From assembly GCA_023387245.1 (NCBI GenBank), contig JAEWIH010000013.1, forward strand, positions 1 to 7,373: 7,373 nucleotides of DNA, in the 5' to 3' direction. The notes under the pieces were generated by a model, which was not told where the DNA came from, did not search any database, and saw only the letters and a program-made list of their open reading frames with translations. Within the stretch, counting starts at the first letter, position 1, and every line of letters starts with the position of its first letter. The position numbers were made by a program, and so were the translations under genes. This DNA is from Bacillota bacterium. Its GTDB lineage: Bacteria; Bacillota_I; Bacilli_A; Erysipelotrichales; Erysipelotrichaceae. Positions 1 to 5,732 of this stretch are shown here, piece by piece.

Positions 1-1
1 T

Positions 2-352
2 TTTATAACTAAAAAAGCTTGTCATAATGATTTAGTATTGTTTAAGCAATTTATAGATGAAACAATACAAAATAAATTCCCTGATTGGCGAAAACTAAAA
101 GAGCAAGGAATATCGTATGATTATTATGATTTGATTTATGAATTTAACGCGGCTTTAAACGCCCGTGATTTTACAAAAGGCGATTCAATCGCAGTGGTTA
201 GGCGGGATATAGGTTTTGGTTATAAGCCTATTGTCAAATTTTCAAATTATAAAAATTTAGATAGCATTATACTTGAAGATAATGAATTTATTGATTATGT
301 TGTAGCCTCTGTTATTTTAGAAGAAATAGAGGGTATGAATAGTATTATATAA
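2..352 (+). CDS. C-terminal part of an unrecognised protein (5' end outside window)
   Basis: The reading frame is open from the left edge of the window to TAA at 350-352, so this is most likely the last 116 codons of a longer gene. A TTG at 38 could serve as a start but has no Shine-Dalgarno sequence before it, so I treat the gene as 5'-partial. The visible protein is soluble, with no membrane segment, and rich in Asp, Glu, Tyr and aromatic residues, for example YDYYDLIYEF near its middle. It ends in an acidic helix-like tail (VILEEIEGMNSII). I recognise no domain and assign no function. Codons such as GCC, CGG and GCG are a little more frequent than in the parAB-region genes, which could mean an accessory or acquired gene; this is an impression, not a calculation. 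A good terminator lies 50 bases downstream, so it is the last gene of its transcript. Confidence 0.6.
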   Translation, partial: FITKKACHNDLVLFKQFIDETIQNKFPDWRKLKEQGISYDYYDLIYEFNAALNARDFTKGDSIAVVRRDIGFGYKPIVKFSNYKNLDSIILEDNEFIDYVVASVILEEIEGMNSII

Positions 353-401
353 ATTTTGTTTTAAAATAAATAAAACAAACTAACCAAACCAGAGGAGAAA
401 C

Positions 402-436
402 AACAAAGGGGCCATAAATAACGCCCCTTGTTTTTT
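402..436 (+). terminator. Rho-independent terminator of the left-edge gene
   Basis: The arms AAGGGGC (406-412) and GCCCCTT (423-429) form a perfect 7-bp stem with a 10-base loop. The stem is extended by AAC/GTT pairs (402-404 with 430-432) beyond one bulged A at 405, and six T residues follow (431-436). It is the most GC-rich structure in this gap and lies 50 bases after the stop of the left-edge gene, whose transcript it should end. Confidence 0.85.
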
Positions 437-626
437 GTGTTTATAAATATATTAAATATCATATATTTTGTATACTGTATGTATTAATTTTATTTGTAAC
501 TAGTGTGTAACTAGTAAATTGGATTTTATGGAACTGTTAACACTTTTAAGTCCTTTATTTATGCTGTTTTGGACTATTAATGACCGTAGTGGGCTGGGAT
601 TGTTTGTTATTTAGTAACAACGATTT
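437..626. other. AT-rich intergenic gap with a short tandem repeat
   Basis: No convincing gene is seen here. The gap holds an AT-only inverted repeat (AAATATAT at 445-452 with ATATATTT at 461-468), which could be chance in such sequence. It also holds the 10-bp direct repeat listed separately, and a weak hairpin (TTGTTA at 604-609 with TAACAA at 615-620) followed by T-rich sequence on the plus strand. A 28-codon ATG frame (528-614) encodes a hydrophobic peptide but has only a poor ribosome site. No strong terminator is visible for the minus-strand perR gene that ends at 627. Confidence 0.5.
495..515. repeat. 10-bp tandem direct repeat TGTAACTAGT
   Basis: TGTAACTAGT occurs at 495-504 and again at 506-515, one base apart, giving an 11-base period of about one helical turn. 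Each copy contains the palindrome ACTAGT. It lies between the unrecognised left-edge gene and the conserved chromosomal genes. It could be a protein-binding site, a scar at an insertion junction, or chance. Confidence 0.6.
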
Positions 627-1019
627 TTAATTTTTCTTTTTTAAACAATCCGGACAAATACCATAGAAAAAACTCATATGGTATTCTACTTTACCACCAA
701 ATTTTTCTTCTACTAATTTATCTAAATCTTTTTGATAAATATTATCAATATCATACATTTTATTACATTCTTGACAATGAAAATGATAATGTCTGTCTAA
801 GTTAGCATCATATACATAACCATAATCCGGATGCTGAATACGATTTACTATACCGTGTTCAAATAAATATTTAATATTGCGATATACAGTCGCAACACCA
901 ATACTCTCATCCTCTTGTTTAAGAATTTGATAAATTTCATCAGCGGTAACATGGCCATGAGCATGATGAATAACTTCTAAAATTCTTTGTCTTTGACGGG
1001 TAGTTTTAATATTCATCAT
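627..1019 (-). CDS. perR: PerR-type Fur-family metal-dependent peroxide regulator
   Basis: This is a 130-residue transcription repressor of the Fur superfamily. An N-terminal winged helix (about 1-75) carries the family signature GVATVYRNIKYL (41-52), and a metal-binding dimerisation domain follows. Four cysteines in two CxxC pairs (C82/C85 and C122/C125) match the structural zinc site. The five residues that in Bacillus subtilis PerR bind the regulatory Fe/Mn all have counterparts: H23, D71, H77, H79 and D90. The Asp at D90 favours PerR over Fur or Zur, so the likely role is sensing H2O2 by iron-catalysed histidine oxidation and derepressing oxidative-stress genes. That specificity is inferred from residues only. 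The frame begins with two ATGs; AAAGG lies 6 bases before the first. It has its own promoter and sits 51 bases downstream of ridA. Fur or a general Fur-like regulator is the alternative. Confidence 0.9.
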   Translation of the reverse strand: MMNIKTTRQRQRILEVIHHAHGHVTADEIYQILKQEDESIGVATVYRNIKYLFEHGIVNRIQHPDYGYVYDANLDRHYHFHCQECNKMYDIDNIYQKDLDKLVEEKFGGKVEYHMSFFYGICPDCLKKKN

Positions 1020-1041
1020 AAATCGCCTTTCTATCTATTAA

Positions 1042-1070
1042 ATTATAACATTTATTTATTTTCTACTCAA
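1042..1070 (-). promoter_or_regulatory. Likely sigma-A promoter of perR
   Basis: Read on the minus strand, TTGAGT (1070-1065) is followed after exactly 17 bases by TATAAT (1047-1042), preceded by TGT, an extended -10 motif. The predicted start leaves a leader of about 15 bases containing AAAGG. The -35 begins directly next to the ridA stop codon. The -10 is embedded in TTATAAT, which equals one half of the B. subtilis Per box, but the second half does not match, so autoregulation is only a possibility. Confidence 0.7.
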
Positions 1071-1445
1071 TTATATAGATTTTTTCGCAATTATTTCTAT
1101 CTCAATCGGACTATTTTTTGGCAAAGCCTTCACAAAAACACAACTTCTTGCCGGCTTATGTAAATTGAAATATTGACTATAAACTTCATTCATATCACTA
1201 AATTGTTCAGGTTCTATCATATAAATAGTAGTTTTGATAACATCTTTCAAATCTAAATTGTTTTCAATTAATAATATTTTAATGCGCTCTAGCACTAATT
1301 TAGTAGCTATTTTTATATCTTCAACAATTTCATTATTTAAAATCGGAATTTGTCCCGAAGTAAAAAAATAATGCTCATCAAAAGCAATGTGGCTATATGG
1401 GCCAATAGCTGCAGGTATATTTTGTGAATTTTTAGTAGTTATCAT
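1071..1445 (-). CDS. ridA: RidA family reactive intermediate (enamine/imine) deaminase
   Basis: This is a 124-residue protein of the YjgF/YER057c/UK114 (RidA) family, the usual length for this cytoplasmic homotrimer. RidA hydrolyses reactive 2-aminoacrylate and related enamines or imines made by PLP enzymes such as threonine dehydratase, releasing ammonia and a keto acid. Family landmarks are visible: GPYSH (15-19), FTSGQIP (about 28-34), and the signature PARSCV (98-103) followed by LPKNSPIEIEIIA (108-120). R100 corresponds to the carboxylate-binding Arg105 of the E. coli protein, and E117 matches the conserved acidic residue near the end. An AAAGG site lies 6 bases before the ATG. It is transcribed toward perR but that gene has its own promoter; ridA is divergent from mnmG. 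Some family members lack deaminase activity, but the retained arginine supports the canonical role. Confidence 0.93.
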   Translation of the reverse strand: MITTKNSQNIPAAIGPYSHIAFDEHYFFTSGQIPILNNEIVEDIKIATKLVLERIKILLIENNLDLKDVIKTTIYMIEPEQFSDMNEVYSQYFNLHKPARSCVFVKALPKNSPIEIEIIAKKSI

Positions 1446-1496
1446 ATTGATCCTTTCTATTGTCTATATCAGTATTCTTTACCTTTTTATTAATTA

Positions 1497-1506
1497 AGTA
1501 TATCAT
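1497..1506. promoter_or_regulatory. Overlapping back-to-back -10 elements of ridA and mnmG
   Basis: On the minus strand TATACT (1502-1497) preceded by TGA is an extended -10 for ridA; I see no good -35 for it. On the plus strand TATCAT (1501-1506) lies 17 bases after TTTACC (1478-1483), a fair -35/-10 pair for mnmG. The two -10 hexamers share positions 1501-1502, so polymerase could occupy only one at a time. Both assignments rest on motif matching alone. Confidence 0.45.
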
Positions 1507-1528
1507 ATATTAGTAGAATTATGGTGAA

Positions 1529-3382
1529 ATGATGGTAGATGTAATAGTTATTGGTGCTGGTCATGCAGGCTGTGAAGCGGCCTATGCTTGTGCTAAAGCA
1601 AAATTAAATACAAAATTAATTACTATTTCTAAAAAACATATTGCTCTAATGCCTTGTAATCCTTCTATCGGTGGTCCAGCTAAAGGCATTGTTGTTCGTG
1701 AAATAGAAGCTTTAGGTGGTATTATGGGTAAAATAGCCGATAAAACTGCTTTACAATTTAAAATGTTAAATAAATCTAAAGGACCTGGTGTCTGGAGTTT
1801 AAGAGTTCAAAGCGATAAAGATGCTTATAGTAATTTAATGAAAGATACTTTAGAATCATTAGAAAATTTAGAAATATTAGAAGGTGTTGTTAATGATTTA
1901 TATATCAAAGATCAAGAAATTAAGGGTATATATTTAGATCAACAATTAATATTATCTAAAGTTGTTATTATTACTGCAGGTACATATTTACGTTCTAAAA
2001 TTATGATTTCTGACGACATTAAATACAGTGGTCCTGATGGTCTAGCAACTAGTTTTGGTATTTCTGAGTGTTTAAAAAAACATGGCATTGAAGTATTTCG
2101 TTTAAAAACAGGTACACCACCAAGAATTATGACTAGTAGCGTTAATTTGGAAAAAGCATTAATTCAACCAGGAGATAATGATATCGAAACTTTTTCTTGG
2201 TTTAGTTTAAAATCTGATCTAATAAAAAAACAATAACCTTGTTATTTAGTTTATACTAATCAAAAAACCCATGAAATTATTTTAAATAATTTAGAAAAGT
2301 CTTCAATGTATTCGGGGGTTGTTGAAGGGGTTGGTGCTCGTTATTGCCCATCTATTGAAGATAAATTAGTCCGCTTTAGTGATAAAGAAAGACACCAATT
2401 ATTTTTAGAACCAGAAACAAAAGAGTTTGATACTATTTATTTACAAGGTATGAGTTCTTCTTTACCAAAAGATGTACAAGAACAGTTTGTTAGAACATTA
2501 CCTGGATTAGAAAATTGTAAAATTTTAAAATATGCTTATGCGATTGAATATGATGCCTTTAATCCATTACAGTTGTTTTTAACTTTAGAAAGTCGGATAA
2601 TAAAAAATTTGTTTTTAGCTGGTCAAATTAATGGTACTAGCGGTTATGAAGAAGCGGCAGGTCAAGGATTAATTGCTGGTATTAATGCGATTAGTAAATT
2701 AAAAGGATTAGAGCCATTAATTTTAAGAAGAGACGAAGCTTATATTGGAGTTATGATTGATGATTTAGTTACTAAAGGTACTAAAGAACCTTATCGTCTA
2801 TTGACTTCTCGCTCTGAATTTAGATTATTAACTAGACATGATAATAGTTATAAAAGGCTTAGTAAATATGCTTGCTATTATCAATTAATTAGCAATGACG
2901 AATATGCTTTTATTCAAAAGCGATTAAAGATGATTGATGATTTAATTGATTATACTAAACAAGTTTATATTAATAGTTCAATGAAAACTTTAGTCAATTA
3001 TATGTTAGAGCATCAACATGAAAATTATTTAGGTTTAACTTTATATGACTTTATTAAAAGACCAAATGTTTGCTTAAAAGATATTATGCCATTAATCGAG
3101 TATATAGTTGAAGACGATTTGATTTATGAATTAGCTCAAATAGAAATTAAGTATGCTGGTTATATCGAAAAAGCTAAGCGAGATGCTACTAAATTAGAAC
3201 AATTGGAAAATATTAAAATACCTATTGATTTTGATTATAGTTCAGTTAATCATTTAGCTCTTGAAGCTAGGAGTAAATTAGAATTAATTAGACCGATGAC
3301 AATTGGTCAAGCTCAAAGAATATCTGGTGTCAATCCGGCCGATATTACGATGTTGTTAATGAGTTTAAAGAAACAGAAATAA
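1529..3382 (+). pseudogene. mnmG: tRNA U34 carboxymethylaminomethyl-modifying enzyme MnmG (GidA), interrupted by an in-frame TAA
   Basis: MnmG with MnmE installs the cmnm5 group on U34 of tRNAs reading split codon boxes, using FAD and folate. Seen here are the FAD-binding GAGHAG (9-14), the PCNPSIGGPAKG segment (42-53, C43), the RYCPSIEDK segment with the second redox cysteine (about C273), the GTSGYEEAAGQG FAD motif, and the C-terminal helical domain ending ISGVNPADI. Codon 236 (2234-2236) is TAA. The frame continues unchanged after it with PCYLVYTNQKTHEI, matching family members that have QLPC or QVPC at this point, so a single TTA-to-TAA change explains it. Without the stop the protein would be 617 residues, close to the usual 620-630. 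The first half ends before the second cysteine; the later ATG (2306) has no ribosome site. Start: ATG at 1529 or 1532; GGTGA (1523-1527) suits 1532. A sequencing error or readthrough remains possible. Confidence 0.88.
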
Positions 3383-3408
3383 AGCACTGTTAGTTAGTGC
3401 TTTTTTTT
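3381..3408 (+). terminator. Rho-independent terminator after mnmG
   Basis: AAAGCACT (3381-3388) pairs perfectly with AGTGCTTT (3396-3403) over 8 bp around a 7-base loop, and the run of eight T residues covers 3401-3408. The stem overlaps the last bases of the mnmG stop codon. It should separate mnmG transcription from rsmG, whose promoter -10 starts three bases after the T-run. Confidence 0.88.
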
Positions 3409-3423
3409 GTTATAATCATCATA
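3408..3423 (+). promoter_or_regulatory. Extended -10 promoter giving a leaderless rsmG mRNA
   Basis: TATAAT (3411-3416) is preceded by TGT (3408-3410), a perfect extended -10 element. The ATG of rsmG begins at 3423, seven bases after the end of the hexamer, exactly where transcription is expected to start. There is no Shine-Dalgarno sequence between the terminator T-run and the ATG. No good -35 is visible: the corresponding positions lie inside the mnmG terminator hairpin. This promoter probably drives the whole rsmG-parA-parB operon. Confidence 0.65.
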
Positions 3424-4064
3424 TGGATAAAAGCGAAAAATATCAACTATATGCTAGTTTATTAATAGAATGGAATAAAGTAATGAATTTAACCGCAATT
3501 AATGATTATCAAGATATTTACGTTCGTCATTTTGAAGATTGTAAAAGCATAGCTAAATATATTGAACCTAATCAATTAGTTGCCGATATTGGAAGCGGTG
3601 CAGGGTTTCCGGGTCTAGTTTTGGCTATTGAATGCCCTAATACAAATTTTGTTTTAATTGAGCCACTCCAAAAAAGAGTTCGATTTTTAAATGAAGTTAT
3701 TAAGACTTTAGGATTAGAAAATGTTGAAGTTATTAATAAGCGGGCTGAAGATGTAAAAATGTTTGAATATTTTGATTTGGCAGTAGCTAGGGCAGTTAGT
3801 AGTTTAAATATTTTATGTGAACTAATGGCCCCATTAATTAAAGTTAATGGAAAATTGATTTTAATGAAAGGCCCTAAGCTAGAATCAGAATTAGAAATGG
3901 CTAAAAATGCTTTTGTAGAATTATCATTAAGTTTAGATAAAGTTGATTATTATTCGTTAACGGGTAGCGATATTTTATTAGGAAATGTCATTATTAATAA
4001 AATGAAAAAAACTAAAAGTAAATATCCACGGTTATATAGTCAAATAAAAAAGAAACCTTTATAG
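3423..4064 (+). CDS. rsmG: 16S rRNA (guanine-N7)-methyltransferase RsmG (GidB)
   Basis: RsmG transfers a methyl group from S-adenosylmethionine to N7 of G527 (E. coli numbering) in the 530 loop of 16S rRNA; its loss in other bacteria gives low-level streptomycin resistance. The Rossmann-fold SAM site is clear at about 56-65 (DIGSGAGFPG). The family segments EWNKVMNLTAI near the N-terminus, VARAVSSL in the middle and KYPR near the C-terminus are present. At 213 residues it is about 25 shorter than B. subtilis RsmG. Part of this is a missing N-terminal stretch of roughly 18 residues; the frame upstream of the ATG is open for some codons but reads through the terminator and does not resemble RsmG, so 3423 is the best start. 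It has no ribosome site and appears leaderless. parA starts 9 bases after its stop. Confidence 0.95.
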   Translation: MDKSEKYQLYASLLIEWNKVMNLTAINDYQDIYVRHFEDCKSIAKYIEPNQLVADIGSGAGFPGLVLAIECPNTNFVLIEPLQKRVRFLNEVIKTLGLENVEVINKRAEDVKMFEYFDLAVARAVSSLNILCELMAPLIKVNGKLILMKGPKLESELEMAKNAFVELSLSLDKVDYYSLTGSDILLGNVIINKMKKTKSKYPRLYSQIKKKPL

Positions 4065-4073
4065 GGGGATAAA

Positions 4074-4850
4074 ATGGGAAAAATTATTGCGATTACTAAT
4101 CAAAAGGGTGGGGTTGGTAAAACTACTACTAGTGTAAATTTAGCGGCAGGATTAGCCTTTTTAAAGAAAAAAGTTTTGTTGATTGATTTAGATGCTCAAG
4201 GTAACTCGACACAAGCTTTTGGTATTTCTAAAAGTGATATTAAATTATCTACATATGATTTATTACTAACTGAATTACCATTAAATAACATTATTATTGC
4301 TAAGAAAAAACCTCCTATGGACATTATAGCAGCTACTATCGATTTAGCAGGAGCTGATTTGGAGATGGCGGCTAGTGGCCAAGGACGTGAATTGTTTTTG
4401 AAAAACAAGTTACAAAGTATTAAAGATGATTATGATTTTATTTTTATAGATTGTCCGCCATCTTTAGGATTATTAAATATGAATGCATTGACTGCTGCCG
4501 ATTCTGTAGTTATTCCTGTACAATGTGAATATTATGCTTTAGAAGGATTAACTCAATTGTTGTCGACGATTAGATTAATTCAAAGAAAGTTTAATCCTGA
4601 TTTAAGAATCGAAGGTGTTTTGTTGACGATGTTTGATGTTAGAACTAAATTGTCTTTAGAAGTGCAACAAGAAGTTAGAAAATATTTTCAAAATAAAGTT
4701 TATAAAACGGCTATTCCAAGAAATGTTAAATTGTCTGAGGCACCATCAATGGGTCTTAGTATTTTTGAATATGATGTCAATAGTTCAGGCGCAAAAGCTT
4801 ATGCGGCATTGGCTAAAGAGTTTTTAAATAAACATGGAGGAGATAAATAA
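4074..4850 (+). CDS. parA: Chromosome partitioning ATPase ParA (Soj)
   Basis: This 258-residue ParA/MinD-family ATPase binds DNA non-specifically as an ATP-bound dimer. ParB at parS stimulates its ATPase, which moves origins apart; in Bacillus, Soj also controls DnaA. The deviant Walker A motif KGGVGKTT (11-18) has both the signature lysine K11 and K16. The A' motif LIDLDAQGN (about 37-45) and Walker B FIFIDCPPSLG follow, and the C-terminal part has IPRNVKLSEAPS, typical of chromosomal Soj proteins. There is no N-terminal helix-turn-helix extension, so it is the short chromosomal type rather than a plasmid P1-type ParA. A strong ribosome site (AGGGGG) overlaps the rsmG stop codon and lies about 5 bases before the ATG. 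It is in an operon with rsmG and with parB, which starts after 2 bases. Confidence 0.97.
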   Translation: MGKIIAITNQKGGVGKTTTSVNLAAGLAFLKKKVLLIDLDAQGNSTQAFGISKSDIKLSTYDLLLTELPLNNIIIAKKKPPMDIIAATIDLAGADLEMAASGQGRELFLKNKLQSIKDDYDFIFIDCPPSLGLLNMNALTAADSVVIPVQCEYYALEGLTQLLSTIRLIQRKFNPDLRIEGVLLTMFDVRTKLSLEVQQEVRKYFQNKVYKTAIPRNVKLSEAPSMGLSIFEYDVNSSGAKAYAALAKEFLNKHGGDK

Positions 4851-4852
4851 AT

Positions 4853-5722
4853 ATGAGTGATAATAAAAGACTTGGTAAAGGGTTAAAAGCTTTATTTGGT
4901 GATGATACTCAAGATTTATTAAAACAAATCGAATCTGGTAGTGATAGTAGTATGGTTGATGCTAAAGTGATGATTGAAATTGATAAAATCTTACCTAATC
5001 CTTATCAACCACGTAAAACTTTTGATTATGATAAATTAGTAGAATTATCACAATCAATCGCAAGTCATGGACTATTATCACCAATTATTGTTAGAAAAAG
5101 TGTTGTTGGTTATGAGTTGATTGCTGGAGAGAGAAGATTAAGAGCGTGTCAATTATTAAAATGGCGACAAGTTCCGGCTTTAATTGTTAATTTTAATGAT
5201 CAACAAGTTATGGAATTGGCTTTGATTGAGAATATTCAAAGAGAAAATTTGAGTGTTATTGAAGAAGCGAATGCCTACCAATTGTTGATTAATAAGTTGA
5301 ATTATACGCAAGAAGAATTAGCTAAGAGAGTAGGTAAATCTCGACCTCATATTACTAATTTATTAAGATTGTTAACATTGCCAAAAGAGGTATTAGATTT
5401 TGTTGATAGCGGTCAATTATCTATGGGACATGTTCGGGCTTTAATTAATATTAAACCGACTACTAGAGCACTAGAGCTAGCTAAAATGGCAGTTGCTAAA
5501 AAATGGAGTGTTCGCCAAGTTGAAAAGGCTTGTTCGGTAGCGATTTCTACTACTAAATCTAAATCAAAGGATAATTCTAAATATAATTATCCAATTAAAT
5601 TGTTAGAAAAAAAGTTGTCTAGTAAAGTAATGATTGAGAAAAATAAAATCATTATTTCTTTTGATAATGATAATGACTTAAATCGTATTTTACAAATTGT
5701 TGGAGCGATTGAGAATATTTAG
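4853..5722 (+). CDS. parB: Chromosome partitioning CTPase and parS-binding protein ParB (Spo0J)
   Basis: ParB loads at parS sites near the origin, slides along DNA as a CTP-dependent clamp, recruits SMC and stimulates ParA. The 289-residue protein begins with the lysine/arginine-rich RLGKGLKALFG segment, which in relatives contacts ParA. The N-terminal CTPase domain follows with IDKILPNPYQPRKTF, the phosphate-contacting GERR (about 92-95, within LIAGERRLRA) and ENIQREN (about 129-135). The helix-turn-helix lies around YTQEELAKRVGKSRPHITN (about 151-169), and a C-terminal lysine-rich dimerisation region closes the protein. GGAGGA (4836-4841) inside the end of parA is the ribosome site, spaced 11 bases from the ATG. 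I saw no match to the parS consensus TGTTTCACGTGAAACA in the window, so its sites must lie elsewhere. The related noc gene found in B. subtilis is absent between rsmG and parA. Confidence 0.97.
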   Translation: MSDNKRLGKGLKALFGDDTQDLLKQIESGSDSSMVDAKVMIEIDKILPNPYQPRKTFDYDKLVELSQSIASHGLLSPIIVRKSVVGYELIAGERRLRACQLLKWRQVPALIVNFNDQQVMELALIENIQRENLSVIEEANAYQLLINKLNYTQEELAKRVGKSRPHITNLLRLLTLPKEVLDFVDSGQLSMGHVRALINIKPTTRALELAKMAVAKKWSVRQVEKACSVAISTTKSKSKDNSKYNYPIKLLEKKLSSKVMIEKNKIIISFDNDNDLNRILQIVGAIENI

Positions 5723-5732
5723 AGGGAATATG
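5721..5732 (+). promoter_or_regulatory. Ribosome binding site that sets the start of the phosphoglycerol transferase-like gene
   Basis: AGAGGG (5721-5726) overlaps the parB stop codon (5720-5722) and lies 3 bases before ATG at 5730. The frame could be extended to a TTG at 5697, overlapping parB by 26 bases. That would add 11 charged residues before the first membrane helix and has no ribosome site. Start 5730 gives MKKKILIIIG, a normal positive-then-hydrophobic membrane start. Confidence 0.75.

Noticed and set aside
391..400. AGAGGAGAAA, a Shine-Dalgarno-like sequence
   Set aside because: No start codon follows within a usable distance; a terminator hairpin begins at 402 instead.
445..468. 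AT-only inverted repeat AAATATAT / ATATATTT
   Set aside because: Such repeats are common by chance in sequence this AT-rich, and there is no T-run or GC pairing to suggest a terminator.
528..614. 28-codon hydrophobic small ORF (MELLTLLSPLFMLFW...)
   Set aside because: It has only a weak ribosome site and no recognisable promoter, and a frame this short is expected by chance; hydrophobic content alone is not enough.
2306..3382. The second half of mnmG as an independent gene of 358 codons
   Set aside because: The sequence before ATG 2306 is conserved MnmG coding sequence in the same frame and contains no ribosome site, so this is the tail of the interrupted gene.
4022..4032. TATCCACGG, partial DnaA-box-like sequence
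   Set aside because: It is a single imperfect match inside rsmG with no cluster of boxes or AT-rich unwinding region; it is not an origin.
4196..4408. 70-codon minus-strand open frame inside parA
   Set aside because: It lies wholly antisense to a conserved, well-identified gene and shows no ribosome site or recognisable domain; it is a shadow of parA.
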